DNA of 64,000 nt from Bordetella petrii (GCF_000067205.1 NC_010170.1:2790001-2854000), one strand, 5' to 3'; shown: positions 36,272 through 45,245, counted from the first letter of the stretch. The notes: a model not told the origin generated them from the sequence alone. Numbers and translations: made by a program.

Positions 36272-36784
36272 TCAATGCGCCGGCGCGGGAGTGGCCGCAG
36301 TGGCGGGCGCCGCGGGGCCGGCCGGCGCGCCAGCGGCGGCCGGCTCGCCTGCCGCGCCGGCGTCCGCGGGCGCCGGCTGGGTAATGAAACCGATGCGCGA
36401 CAGGCCGGCACGCCGGGCCGCGCCCATGACTTTGGCCAGCGTCTCGTAGCGGGTGTTCATGTCGGCGCGGATGCGCAACTCGGGCTGCGGCTTGGTCTGC
36501 GCGATGCTCAGGAAGCGGTTGGGCAGGTCCTCCATGGCGACCGGTTTTTCGTCCCAGAACAGCGCGCCCGCCGGGTCGATGGCCAGGTCGACCGTCTTGG
36601 GTTCTTCCTGCACCTGCTCGGCGCTGACCTGCGGCATGTTGATGCGGATCGAGTGCGCCATCAGCGGCGCCGTGATGATGAAAATCACCAGCAGCACCAG
36701 CATCACGTCGATCAGCGGCACCATGTTGATTTCCGACACGGTGTGGCTGCCCGAGCCTTTGCTGTCGAAGCTGCCGAAAGCCAT
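36272..36784 (-). CDS. exbD: Biopolymer transport protein ExbD
   Basis: Inner-membrane protein of 170 residues with one helix carrying the essential aspartate (INMVPLIDVMLVLLVIF, Asp26) and a periplasmic domain. It joins ExbB and TonB to use the proton gradient for outer-membrane uptake. The C-terminus ends in an unusual tail of about 33 residues made almost only of Ala, Pro and Gly. The start ATG shares one base with the exbB stop (TAATG overlap), so translation is coupled. Confidence 0.93.
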   Translation of the reverse strand: MAFGSFDSKGSGSHTVSEINMVPLIDVMLVLLVIFIITAPLMAHSIRINMPQVSAEQVQEEPKTVDLAIDPAGALFWDEKPVAMEDLPNRFLSIAQTKPQPELRIRADMNTRYETLAKVMGAARRAGLSRIGFITQPAPADAGAAGEPAAAGAPAGPAAPATAATPAPAH

Positions 36785-37749
36785 TATTCGGCTCCCCGGG
36801 CGCTGACGGCGTGACCCTGGCGGCGCAGCGCGCGCACCTTGCCGTCGGACAGCACCACTTGCTGGCCCGTGCTCAGGAAGGCGAACAGGTCATGGGCGAA
36901 TGCATCCAGGCGCGACAGGAACACGCGGTTGCCGCGCACGAAGGCATTGTAGGCCAGCACGGCCGGAATGGCCACCGCCAGGCCCAGCCCGGTCATGATC
37001 AGGGCTTCGCCCACCGGGCCGGCGATGCGATTGATGGTGACCCCGTCGGCCAGGCCGATGCCGACCAGCGCGTGGTACACGCCCCACACCGTGCCGAACA
37101 GCCCCACGAACGGCGCGGTGGAACCCACCGAGGCCAGCACCGTCAGGCCGTTTTCCAGCTTGGCCGTCTCTTCGTCGATCACCTTGCGCATCGTGCGCGT
37201 GACGAACTCACCATTGGCGCCGGTTTCTTCGAGCTTGGTGGCGCCGAACTTGGCGTGGTGCGCCTGCGCATGCATGGCGTGGCTGGTCAGGTGCGAGAAA
37301 GGATCGCGCGCGCCGTGCGTGACGATCTCGTTTTCGACCTGCTCCAGCGAGCTGGAATTCCAGAACTTGTTCAGGAAATCGGCCGAGCGGCGGCGCATGC
37401 GCACGTTATTGATGAACTTCACCAGGATCAGGTACCAGGTGACCAGCGACATCACGATCAGGATGGCGAACAGCGCCTTGCCGACGAAGTCGCTCTGCGC
37501 CACGAAGTGCAGGAAACCCATGTCGGCCGGCACGGGCAGCGGCGGCGGCGCGGACGCCGGCATCGCGGCGGCGGCCTGTTGCACCGCATCGGCGGCCGGC
37601 GACAGCGCGGGCGCGGCCTGGTTCAGGGCGTCGGCGGCCTGCTGCGCGGCCGGCAACGCACCGGTCGCCGCCGCAGCGGAGGCGCCAGGCGCAGCGGGCG
37701 CGGTGCTCGCCTGCGCCACCAGAATGGCGTTATGCATAGCGTTGGACAT
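36784..37749 (-). CDS. exbB: Biopolymer transport protein ExbB
   Basis: Proton-channel subunit, 321 residues, of the TonB complex. An Ala/Pro-rich periplasmic N-terminal region of about 75 residues precedes the first helix (about 88-110). The two pore helices include VGSTAPFVGLFGTVWGVYHAL and GPVGEALIMTGLGLAVAIPAVLAYN. This long-leader form is typical of tonB-linked ExbB, unlike the shorter protein at 11181. It begins 1 bp after the tonB stop. Confidence 0.94.
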   Translation of the reverse strand: MSNAMHNAILVAQASTAPAAPGASAAAATGALPAAQQAADALNQAAPALSPAADAVQQAAAAMPASAPPPLPVPADMGFLHFVAQSDFVGKALFAILIVMSLVTWYLILVKFINNVRMRRRSADFLNKFWNSSSLEQVENEIVTHGARDPFSHLTSHAMHAQAHHAKFGATKLEETGANGEFVTRTMRKVIDEETAKLENGLTVLASVGSTAPFVGLFGTVWGVYHALVGIGLADGVTINRIAGPVGEALIMTGLGLAVAIPAVLAYNAFVRGNRVFLSRLDAFAHDLFAFLSTGQQVVLSDGKVRALRRQGHAVSARGAE

Positions 37750-37750
37750 C

Positions 37751-38563
37751 TCAGTTCCTCATCACGAAATCGAACGGTAATTTGGCTTTGGCCGGATACG
37801 CCACGCCATTGCGGGTCAGGGGTTTGAAGCGCGCCTTGCGCGCGGCCGCCAGCGCCGAGTCGTCGAGCCGGTTGTAGCCCGACGACTGGGCAATAGAGGC
37901 GCGCTCGACCAGCCCCTGGGTATTGATTTCAACCAGCACCACCACCCGGCCCTCTTCGCGCAGGCGCTTGGACGTCATGGGGTACACCGGCATCGGGCGG
38001 CGGCCCAGATACTCGACGCTGGAAACCATGATTGGCTCATTCGGCGGCGGGCCCTGCACCGGAGCCTGCGTCACCTCGGCGCCCTCGGGCGCGCCCGAGG
38101 GCGGCTGCACGGGCTTGGGCGGCTCGACCGGCTTCTCGATCTTCGGTTTGGGCTTTGGCTTTGGCTTCGGCTTCGGTTTGGGCTTGGGCTTGGGCGCCGG
38201 TTCGGGCGCCTTCTCGATCACCGGCGGCTCGGGTTCGGGCTCAGGCTCGATGACGGGTTCAGGTTCGGGCTCGACGACGGGCTCGGGCTCCGGTTCGGGT
38301 TCTGGCTCGGGTTCAGGCTCGGGCTCGGGCGGCGCGGGAGGCTCGACCGTGGGTTCCGCCTTGGCGATCTGCGGCACGGGGGCCTCGATCACGCTGACCA
38401 TCACCGCCTCGGGTTCGAGCAACTGCGGCGGGCTGGTGTCGGGCATCCAGTAGATCGCCCCAATCACCGCCATGTGCGCCGCCAACACCGTAAGGCCGGC
38501 GCCGGCGCGTAAAGCCAGGGAAGAATGCGGACGAGCGGACCAACCGTGTTGAGGACGAGGCAT
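37751..38563 (-). CDS. tonB: Energy transducer TonB
   Basis: TonB of 270 residues. A membrane anchor lies at about 17-40, followed by a spacer dominated by Glu-Pro repeats (about 75-113) and Lys-Pro repeats (124-139), then a C-terminal domain with YPMTSKRLREEGRVVV and SALAAARKARFKPL, which contacts the TonB box of receptors. The rod-like repeats span the periplasm. It is first in tonB-exbB-exbD and has a Fur box upstream, so iron repression is expected. Its DNA repeats are a likely site of length variation. Confidence 0.94.
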   Translation of the reverse strand: MPRPQHGWSARPHSSLALRAGAGLTVLAAHMAVIGAIYWMPDTSPPQLLEPEAVMVSVIEAPVPQIAKAEPTVEPPAPPEPEPEPEPEPEPEPEPVVEPEPEPVIEPEPEPEPPVIEKAPEPAPKPKPKPKPKPKPKPKPKIEKPVEPPKPVQPPSGAPEGAEVTQAPVQGPPPNEPIMVSSVEYLGRRPMPVYPMTSKRLREEGRVVVLVEINTQGLVERASIAQSSGYNRLDDSALAAARKARFKPLTRNGVAYPAKAKLPFDFVMRN

Positions 38564-38661
38564 GAATCAGCCGAAAAACATCAGTGTCGGCCGGCCGCGC
38601 ACCCGGCACCACGCCGGGAAACGCCGGGGCCGGCAAATTCCAAGTCCGACATATTATATTA

Positions 38662-38680
38662 AATGCGAATGATTCGCACA
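38662..38680 (-). promoter_or_regulatory. Fur box overlapping the tonB promoter
   Basis: Perfect palindrome TGCGAAT-G-ATTCGCA (38664-38678) within a 19-bp Fur-box-like site. On the minus strand a TATAAT hexamer lies just downstream (about 38654-38659). The site would let Fur block tonB-exbB-exbD when iron is plentiful. Confidence 0.65.
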
Positions 38681-38707
38681 TACTTTCTGACCTGGAGCTG
38701 TCCCCGA

Positions 38708-39010
38708 TCAGTCGCCGGCGCGGCCGGAGCGGTCGATGTGGCCCAAGTCGCGCCCCGGGTCCAGATGGTCGCGCACGCGCTGCTTGAGAACCTTGGCGTC
38801 GGGGAACCCTCCGTCGACTGTGCGGTCCCAGAGCAGGCTGTCGTCATAGTGGATACGGAACACGCCCCCCGTGCCCGGCACCAGCGCCACTGCCCCAAGG
38901 TCGGTGCCGAAGGTCGACAACAGCTCCTGCGCCATCCAGGCGGCTCGCAGCAGCCACTGGCATTGCGTGCAGTACACGATGCTGATACGGGGACGATTGG
39001 ATTCACTCAT
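38708..39010 (-). CDS. SelT/SelW/SelH (Rdx) family protein
   Basis: Thioredoxin-like protein of 100 residues. The CxxC-type site is CTQC within IVYCTQCQWLLRA near residues 14-20, followed by AQELLSTFG and GTGGVFRIHYDD, the pattern of bacterial SelW-like (Rdx) proteins with cysteine in place of selenocysteine. Its redox role is inferred from the family. It is divergent from regB. The ATG at 39010 gives the usual length. Confidence 0.85.
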   Translation of the reverse strand: MSESNRPRISIVYCTQCQWLLRAAWMAQELLSTFGTDLGAVALVPGTGGVFRIHYDDSLLWDRTVDGGFPDAKVLKQRVRDHLDPGRDLGHIDRSGRAGD

Positions 39011-39260
39011 GAAGCACTCCAAGCCTGGCCTGCGGGCGACGCCGCCGGCCGCCCCAGGCGCCAGTATGCTTGCGCCCGCGGCCGGCGGGCAAGCCGTTTT
39101 CGCTGCAGCGCAGCAGGCCATGCCAATTCGCAATACAATGCCCATGCGCCCCGCCCCGGGGCACGCGCCGGCATCCGCCCCGCAACAACTCCCTGCGGCC
39201 GCAGCACGGCGCCCGGCTTCCCGGCCGCCCGCCGGCCTGCGCCGGCCCCTCATTTTTGCT

Positions 39261-40487
39261 ATGTCCGGTAGTTCCGCCAATTCTTTCCTGCGTACCTTGT
39301 GCAGCCTGCGCTGGCTGGCCATTGCCGGCCAGGCCGCGACCGTGCTGGTCGCCAGCGCGCTACTGGGACTCGAACTGCCGCTGCTGCCGCTATGGAGCGG
39401 CGTGGCGATGCTGGTGGCGTTCAACCTGTATGCCAGCCTGCGGGTGCGCCGCAGCCATGGCGAAATCGCCCCGGGCATCGCCTTCGCCCACTTGCTGGTC
39501 GACATTGCCGTGCTGTCGTGGATGGTGGGCTGGAGCGGCGGCATCCACAACCCGTTCGGCCTGATGTTCTTGATCCTGATCGCGCTGGCCGCCCTGGCGC
39601 TGCCGCGCGGGTGGGCGCTCGCCGCGGCGCTGGCCTGCCTGGCGGGATACGCCGTGTCCGCACTGCTGGGCAAGCCGCTCGAAGGACACCACAACCCGTA
39701 CGCCCTGATCCTGTGGGCCATTGCCACCAGCTTTCTCATTTCGGCCATGGTGGTGCTGTATTTCTCGACCCGCCTGGCCGCCGACCTGCGCAGCCGCGAA
39801 CGCGAGCTGGCGGCGCTGCGCGAGCGCTTCACCCGCAACGAGGGCATCGTCGCGCTGGCCACCCACGCCGCCGCCATGGCGCACGAGCTGAACACGCCGC
39901 TGGCCACCATGACCCTGCTGGCCGACGAGATCGCCGCCGAAGCCAACAACGAAGACCTGCGCGCCGACATCGCCCTGCTGGGGCAGTTGCTGGCGCTGTG
40001 CCGCGAGCGCATCCGCAACCTGGCCGTGCCCACCGAGGTCGATCTGGTGCGCGTGGTGAGCCAGTGGCGCCTCGTGCGCCCCACCATCGACCTGCACCGC
40101 ACCGGCGAGCTGCCCACCACGCTGCGGGTCGAGCCGGCCATCGCGCATCTGCTGCAGGCGCTGCTGAACAACGCGGCCGACGCCGGCGAAGCCGAAGGCA
40201 ATGCGCGCGTCGACCTGCATCTCGAATACCGCGACGGGGCGCTGCAGGGCGAAGTGCGCGACCATGGGCGCGGATTCGACCCCGACCATTCCCTGCTGCC
40301 CGCCACCAGCCTGTTTCACAGCGGCAAGCCCGGCGGGCTCGGCGTAGGGTTGGCGCTGTCGCACGCCACGGTAGAACAATTGGGCGGCGAAATGACCATG
40401 ACCGCGGCCGACGGAGGAGGCGCCCGCATCCGTTTTTACCTGCCGCTGGAGCCCCACGCTCCGCGCGCTTCCGGAATACAAGCATGA
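39261..40487 (+). CDS. regB: Redox sensor histidine kinase RegB/PrrB
   Basis: Membrane kinase of about 408 residues that senses redox state through the quinone pool. Six membrane helices occupy about 20-170, with the quinone-site motif GGIHNPFG at 93-100. The phosphorylated His208 is in MAHELNTPL, and the redox-active cysteine is likely Cys247 (LLALCRERI). The ATPase domain ends with GGLGVGLALSHATVEQLGG. Start: ATG at 39261 just before the first conserved helix; a TACAAT hexamer at 39134 argues against longer starts. It overlaps regA by 4 bp. Confidence 0.9.
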   Translation: MSGSSANSFLRTLCSLRWLAIAGQAATVLVASALLGLELPLLPLWSGVAMLVAFNLYASLRVRRSHGEIAPGIAFAHLLVDIAVLSWMVGWSGGIHNPFGLMFLILIALAALALPRGWALAAALACLAGYAVSALLGKPLEGHHNPYALILWAIATSFLISAMVVLYFSTRLAADLRSRERELAALRERFTRNEGIVALATHAAAMAHELNTPLATMTLLADEIAAEANNEDLRADIALLGQLLALCRERIRNLAVPTEVDLVRVVSQWRLVRPTIDLHRTGELPTTLRVEPAIAHLLQALLNNAADAGEAEGNARVDLHLEYRDGALQGEVRDHGRGFDPDHSLLPATSLFHSGKPGGLGVGLALSHATVEQLGGEMTMTAADGGGARIRFYLPLEPHAPRASGIQA

Positions 40488-41035
40488 ACCCATCCGACGC
40501 CGGTCTGCTGATCGACGATGACGAACTCTACGTGCGCACGCTGCAACGCAGCCTGGCGCGCCACGGCCTGGAAACACGCGTGGCCACCAGCATCGCCGAA
40601 GCCTTGCGCGTGGCTGAAGACATGCTGCCCTCCTTCGCGCTGGTCGACCTGCGCCTGGGCGAGGATTCGGGCCTGACGCTGATCCGCCCGCTGCGCGCCC
40701 TGCGCGCCGACATGCGCATCCTGCTGGTCACCGGCTACGCCAGCGTGGCCACCGCCGTCGAAGCCATCAAGCGCGGCGCCGACGACTACCTGCCCAAACC
40801 CGCCACCGCGCCGATGATCCTGCGCACCCTGGGCCTGGCCAAGGCCGAGTCGGTGGCCATCGAATCCACCATGACGCCGCTGCACCGGCTGGAATGGGAA
40901 CACATCCAGCAGGCGCTGCACGAATGCGGCGGCAACGTGTCGGCCGCGGCGCGGCTGCTGGGTATGCACCGGCGTTCGCTGCAACGCAAGCTGGCCAAGA
41001 AGCCCGGCCCCGAGCGCGATCCGGCGCTCGATTGA
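40484..41035 (+). CDS. regA: Response regulator RegA/PrrA (ActR)
   Basis: Global redox regulator of 183 residues. The receiver has Asp55 (FALVDLRLG) and the LLVTGYASVATAVEAIKRGADDYLPKP pattern (in part). The C-terminal Fis-type helix-turn-helix is HECGGNVSAAARLLGMHRRS (about 146-165). RegB phosphorylates it when oxygen is low. The adjacent cyoABCD operon is a plausible target, with palindromes in the intervening gap. The ATG start overlaps the regB stop (ATGA). Confidence 0.93.
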   Translation: MNPSDAGLLIDDDELYVRTLQRSLARHGLETRVATSIAEALRVAEDMLPSFALVDLRLGEDSGLTLIRPLRALRADMRILLVTGYASVATAVEAIKRGADDYLPKPATAPMILRTLGLAKAESVAIESTMTPLHRLEWEHIQQALHECGGNVSAAARLLGMHRRSLQRKLAKKPGPERDPALD

Positions 41036-41044
41036 GCCCGCCCG

Positions 41045-41065
41045 GGTGCGACACGTTGTCGCACC
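41045..41065. promoter_or_regulatory. Palindrome after regA (candidate RegA site or terminator stem)
   Basis: Perfect 9-3-9 palindrome GGTGCGACA-CGT-TGTCGCACC, 9 bp after the regA stop and about 210 bp before cyoA. An outer GC-rich stem continues it, but no T-run follows, so a terminator is less likely. Confidence 0.45.
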
Positions 41066-41144
41066 TCGCCGGGCGGAGCAACGGCCGCCGCCCCGGTAGC
41101 AGCAGGCCTTTCTCTTGCCCATTCCTCGGTAAGACTCCAAATTG

Positions 41145-41163
41145 ATGCGACTTTTCGTCGCAT
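41145..41163. promoter_or_regulatory. Second TGCGAC palindrome upstream of cyoA
   Basis: ATGCGAC-TTTTC-GTCGCAT, 7-5-7, about 110 bp before the cyoA start. Its half-site TGCGAC is the same as in the palindrome at 41045-41065, suggesting two sites for one dimeric regulator such as RegA. Confidence 0.45.
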
Positions 41164-41273
41164 GTTTGCGCTGCAACAAATCGCTAGCATTGCGGCTTCA
41201 CCGCATCTTTGCGTCTGCGCAAGGCGCGGATGCATTTCTTGCCGGCCACGGCAATCCACCCTCAAGGCTGTAC

Positions 41274-42182
41274 GTGAAACACCCCTTCTTTGCCACCTTC
41301 GGGCGCACGCTCGGTATCGGTGCGCTCATGCTGCTCGGCGGCTGCACGATGGAAGTGCTTTCCCCCAAGGGAGACATCGGCGCCCAGGAAAAAACCCTGA
41401 TTCTCACCGCTCTGGGGCTGATGCTCCTGATCGTGGTGCCCGTCATCATCATGACGCTGTATTTCGCCTGGAAATACCGCGCGTCGAACACCCAGGCGGT
41501 GTACATGCCGCGCTGGTCGCACTCGACCCGCATCGAGGTGGTGGTGTGGACCATTCCCTGCATCATCGTCGGCATTCTGGCCGTGCTGACCTGGCGCTCC
41601 TCGCATGAGCTGGACCCCTACCGCCCCATCGAATCGGCCGTCAAGCCGGTGAACATCGACGTGGTGTCGATGGACTGGAAGTGGTTGTTCATCTACCCCG
41701 ACTACGGCATCGCCACCGTCAATGAAATTGCCTTCCCCGTGGACGCGCCGGTGCAGTTCCGCATTACGTCGGCCTCGGTGATGAACTCTTTCTTCATTCC
41801 TCAGCTCGGCAGCCAGATTTATTCGATGGCCGGCATGGAAACCAAGCTGCACCTGATCGCCCGCGAGCCCGGCACCTACGCCGGCATCTCGGCCAACTAC
41901 AGCGGCGGCGGTTTTTCAGGCATGCGCTTCAATGCCATCGCCACGTCGCAACAGGGCTTCGAAGACTGGATCAACCAGGCCAAGGCCGCCAACAACCCGC
42001 TCACGCCCGCGGCCTACCAGGCCCTGGCGGCGCCCAGCATCAATGTGGCCGCCACGCGCTACTCCAGCACCCCCACGGGCATGTTCGACTACATCATGCA
42101 CAACCAGATGAGCAAGATCGCCGGCCTGGATCCGGCGAACTGCACGCCCACGTCGCAGAATTTGATCGCAGGAAACAACTGA
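41274..42182 (+). CDS. cyoA: Cytochrome bo3 ubiquinol oxidase subunit II
   Basis: Subunit II of the quinol oxidase, 302 residues. A lipoprotein signal ends in LLGGC (lipidated Cys near residue 24), followed by two membrane helices and a periplasmic cupredoxin domain. The CuA cysteines of cytochrome c oxidases are absent, which marks it as a quinol oxidase subunit. Start: GTG at 41274 with AAGG upstream, giving a clean lipoprotein signal; an ATG at 41145 would sit inside the palindrome. It overlaps cyoB by one base. Confidence 0.94.
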   Translation: MKHPFFATFGRTLGIGALMLLGGCTMEVLSPKGDIGAQEKTLILTALGLMLLIVVPVIIMTLYFAWKYRASNTQAVYMPRWSHSTRIEVVVWTIPCIIVGILAVLTWRSSHELDPYRPIESAVKPVNIDVVSMDWKWLFIYPDYGIATVNEIAFPVDAPVQFRITSASVMNSFFIPQLGSQIYSMAGMETKLHLIAREPGTYAGISANYSGGGFSGMRFNAIATSQQGFEDWINQAKAANNPLTPAAYQALAAPSINVAATRYSSTPTGMFDYIMHNQMSKIAGLDPANCTPTSQNLIAGNN

Positions 42183-44158
42183 TGTTCGGCAAACTCACCC
42201 TAGAGTCCATTCCGTACCATGAGCCCATCGTCATGGTCACGCTGGCGGCGGTGGCCATCCTGGGCCTGGCGCTGGTGGGCGCCATCACCTACTACGGCAA
42301 ATGGAAGTACCTGTGGACCGACTGGCTCACCACCGTCGACCACAAGCGCATCGGCATCATGTACATCATCGTGGCGCTGGTCATGCTGCTGCGCGGCTTC
42401 GCCGATGCCATCATGATGCGCACCCAGCTCGCGGTGGCCTCGGCCGACTCGGCGGGCATCCTGCCGCCGCACCACTACGACCAGATCTTCACCGCCCATG
42501 GCGTCATCATGATCTTCTTCATGGCGATGCCGTTCATCACGGGCCTGATGAACGTGATCGTGCCGCTGCAGATCGGCGCGCGCGACGTGGCCTACCCATT
42601 CCTTAACTCGCTGAGCTTCTGGCTGTTCGGCGCCGGCGTGGTGCTGATGATGCTGTCGCTGTTCGTGGGCGAGTTCGCCGCTACCGGCTGGCTGGCCTAC
42701 CCGCCGCTGTCCGGGCTGGACTACAGCCCGGGGGTGGGGGTCGACTATTACCTGTGGGCCTTGCAGATATCGGGGCTGGGCACCACCCTGAGCGGCATCA
42801 ACTTCATCGTGACCATCCTGCGCATGCGCGCGCCCGGCATGAACTTGATGAAGATGCCGGTGTTCACCTGGACGGCGCTGGTCACCAACGTGCTGATCGT
42901 GGCCGCCTTCCCGGTGCTGGCCGCCACGCTGGCCCTGCTGACCGCCGACCGCTACCTGGGCACGCACTTCTTCACGAACGACATGGGCGGCAACGTCATG
43001 ATGTACGTGAACCTGATCTGGATCTGGGGCCACCCCGAGGTCTACATCCTGATCCTGCCCTGCTTCGGCGCGTTCTCGGAAATCGTGGCCACCTACTCCA
43101 AGAAACCGCTGTTCGGCTATACCTCGATGGTCTACGCCACGGCGGCGATCGGCATCCTGTCGTTCCTGGTGTGGCTGCATCACTTCTTCACCATGGGGTC
43201 GGGAGCCAACGTCAACGCCTTCTTCGGCATCATGACCATGATCATCTCGGTGCCCACCGGGGTGAAGATATTCAACTGGCTCTTCACCATGTACCGCGGC
43301 CGGGTCGAGCTGACCACGCCCATGCTGTGGACCATCGGGTTCATGGTCACCTTCGTGATCGGCGGCATGACCGGCGTGCTGATGGCGATTCCCGCGGTGT
43401 CGTTCGTGCTGCACAACAGCCTGTTCCTGATCGCCCACTTCCACAACGTCATCATCGGCGGCGTGGTATTCGGCTGCATCGCCGCCATGACCTACTGGTT
43501 CCCCAAGGCCTTCGGCTTCAAGCTGAACGAGCGGCTGGGCAAGTATTCGTTCTGGTGCTGGCTGGTGGGCTTCTACCTGGCCTTCATGCCGCTGTATATC
43601 CTGGGCTTCAAGGGTATGACGCGGCGCCTGAACCACTACGACAACCCCGAGTGGCAGCCGTACCTGATCGTGGCCCTGGTCGGCGCCTGCTTCGTGGCGC
43701 TGGGCATCTGGTTCATTCTGCAGCAGGTCTTCGTCAGCATCCGCGACCGCAAGCAGAACCTGGACACCACCGGCGATCCCTGGGGCGGCCGCACCCTGGA
43801 GTGGTCGATTCCGTCGCCCGCGCCGTTCTACAACTTCGCCCACGTGCCGCACGTCGACCATCTGGACCAGCACTGGGAAAACAAGCAGAACGGCACCGCC
43901 TACACGGCGCCCGCCAGCTACGAAGACATCCACATGCCGCGCAACACCGGCGCCGGGGTGTACATCGGCGCCTTCGGGCTGGCCATGTGCTTCGGCCTGA
44001 TCTGGCACATCTGGTGGCTGGCCATCGTCGGCCTCCTGGGCATGATCGGCTCGTTCCTGGTGCGCGCCTATGACCGCGACACCGACTACTACGTGCCCGC
44101 CGCGGAAGTCGAGCGCATCGAATCCGCCCATCTCGCCAACATGCAAAAAGCCGCCTGA
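42182..44158 (+). CDS. cyoB: Cytochrome bo3 ubiquinol oxidase subunit I
   Basis: Catalytic subunit, 658 residues, which reduces O2 to water and pumps protons. Quinol-site residues Arg71, Asp75 and His98 match the E. coli numbering (RGFADAIMMR, PPHHYD). The heme b histidine is in FTAHGVIMIFF, the CuB ligands and cross-linked Tyr in WGHPEVYILIL and LHHFFTMG, and the heme o3/b histidines in LIAHFHNVIIGG. It is second in cyoABCD. Confidence 0.97.
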   Translation: MFGKLTLESIPYHEPIVMVTLAAVAILGLALVGAITYYGKWKYLWTDWLTTVDHKRIGIMYIIVALVMLLRGFADAIMMRTQLAVASADSAGILPPHHYDQIFTAHGVIMIFFMAMPFITGLMNVIVPLQIGARDVAYPFLNSLSFWLFGAGVVLMMLSLFVGEFAATGWLAYPPLSGLDYSPGVGVDYYLWALQISGLGTTLSGINFIVTILRMRAPGMNLMKMPVFTWTALVTNVLIVAAFPVLAATLALLTADRYLGTHFFTNDMGGNVMMYVNLIWIWGHPEVYILILPCFGAFSEIVATYSKKPLFGYTSMVYATAAIGILSFLVWLHHFFTMGSGANVNAFFGIMTMIISVPTGVKIFNWLFTMYRGRVELTTPMLWTIGFMVTFVIGGMTGVLMAIPAVSFVLHNSLFLIAHFHNVIIGGVVFGCIAAMTYWFPKAFGFKLNERLGKYSFWCWLVGFYLAFMPLYILGFKGMTRRLNHYDNPEWQPYLIVALVGACFVALGIWFILQQVFVSIRDRKQNLDTTGDPWGGRTLEWSIPSPAPFYNFAHVPHVDHLDQHWENKQNGTAYTAPASYEDIHMPRNTGAGVYIGAFGLAMCFGLIWHIWWLAIVGLLGMIGSFLVRAYDRDTDYYVPAAEVERIESAHLANMQKAA

Positions 44159-44161
44159 GCC

Positions 44162-44773
44162 ATGACCCAAGCTGTAACCGCCCTGCCCCACGGGTCCGGC
44201 CACGCCGGACACCATGATGACGGATCCAAGACCGTATTCGGGTTCTGGATCTACCTGATGAGCGACCTGCTGATCTTCTCGGTCCTGTTCGCTACGTTTG
44301 CCGTGCTGTCCAAGGCCACCGCCGGCGGCCCCACCGGCGCGGAACTGTTCGACCTGTCGTTCGTGCTGGTCGAGACCATGCTGCTGCTGATCAGCAGCTT
44401 CACCTTCGGCATGGCCATGCTGAACCTGCACGCGGGACGCGCGCGCCGCGTCATCGGCTGGCTATGCGTCACGTTCTTGTTCGGCGCCGGCTTCATCGGC
44501 ATGGAAATATACGAGTTCCATCACCTGATCACCGAAGGCGCCGGCCCGCAGCGCAGCGCCTACCTGTCGGCATTCTTCACGCTGATCGGCACCCACGGCC
44601 TGCACGTCACGTTCGGCCTGGTCTGGATCGCGGTCATGGTCGACATGGTGCGCCGCCACGGCCTGGATTCGGTCAACGTCCGCCGCCTGTCGTGCCTGAG
44701 CCTGTTCTGGCACTTCCTGGACATCGTCTGGATCTGCGTGTTCACATTTGTTTATCTTCTGGGAGCGCTCTGA
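44162..44773 (+). CDS. cyoC: Cytochrome bo3 ubiquinol oxidase subunit III
   Basis: Five-helix membrane subunit of 203 residues that stabilises the oxidase. It has the FGFWIYLMSDLLIFSVLFA opening and GTHGLHVTFGLVWIAVM, both typical of CyoC. The start follows the cyoB stop by three bases, and its stop overlaps the cyoD start by one base (TGATG). Confidence 0.95.
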   Translation: MTQAVTALPHGSGHAGHHDDGSKTVFGFWIYLMSDLLIFSVLFATFAVLSKATAGGPTGAELFDLSFVLVETMLLLISSFTFGMAMLNLHAGRARRVIGWLCVTFLFGAGFIGMEIYEFHHLITEGAGPQRSAYLSAFFTLIGTHGLHVTFGLVWIAVMVDMVRRHGLDSVNVRRLSCLSLFWHFLDIVWICVFTFVYLLGAL

Positions 44774-45135
44774 TGTCGCACGACACGATAGCCGCGGCGG
44801 ACCACGGCCATGACGACGCCGCCCATGGCACCCTGAAATCGTACCTGGTGGGCTTCGGCCTTTCCATTCTTCTGACGCTGGCATCGTTCGGCCTGGTCAT
44901 GTCCGGCGCCGTGCCGCGCTCGCTGGCGATGCCCGGCATCATCGTGCTGTGCGTGGCGCAACTGCTGGTGCAGCTGGTCTACTTCCTGCACATGGGCGCT
45001 TCGCGCTCGCAGCGCGACAACCTGTCGGCCTTTGTGTTCGCCGTATTCGTCATCGCCATCATCGTGGGCGGCTCGGCGTGGGTGCTGCACAACATGAACG
45101 CCAACATGATGCACCCCATGCCCGCCGGCATGTAG
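44773..45135 (+). CDS. cyoD: Cytochrome bo3 ubiquinol oxidase subunit IV
   Basis: Three-helix accessory subunit of 120 residues, with a His/Asp-rich N-terminus, TLKSYLVGFGLSILLTLASF and LVQLVYFLHMG. It closes the operon. The heme O synthase gene cyoE, which often follows, is missing here; a promoter and a tRNA come next. Confidence 0.93.
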   Translation: MSHDTIAAADHGHDDAAHGTLKSYLVGFGLSILLTLASFGLVMSGAVPRSLAMPGIIVLCVAQLLVQLVYFLHMGASRSQRDNLSAFVFAVFVIAIIVGGSAWVLHNMNANMMHPMPAGM

Positions 45136-45148
45136 CCTTAAGGCCCAT

Positions 45149-45177
45149 TTGCCGGGGCCAGGCGGCTCCGGTATACT
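45149..45177 (+). promoter_or_regulatory. Sigma70 promoter of tRNA-Val
   Basis: TTGCCG (45149-45154) and TATACT (45172-45177) with a 17-bp spacer, 14 bp after the cyoD stop and 68 bp before the tRNA. Confidence 0.7.
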
Positions 45178-45245
45178 GCCGTCCGCGCTGCACTTGGCGG
45201 CAGCGCAGCCACCCTGGCGCCTGGCGGCGCACAGGCGGCACCCGG

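Noticed and set aside
38145..38341. CRISPR-like periodic repeats
   Set aside because: The periodicity is 6 bp and encodes Glu-Pro and Lys-Pro dipeptides inside tonB; there are no spacers or cas genes.
41045..41065. A Rho-independent terminator for regA
   Set aside because: The stem is strong but no T-run follows; sharing its half-site with a second palindrome downstream makes a binding site at least as likely.
42200..44431. A 743-codon open frame on the minus strand
   Set aside because: Antisense to cyoB/cyoC, Asp/His/Gln-rich with no domain; shadow of transmembrane codons.
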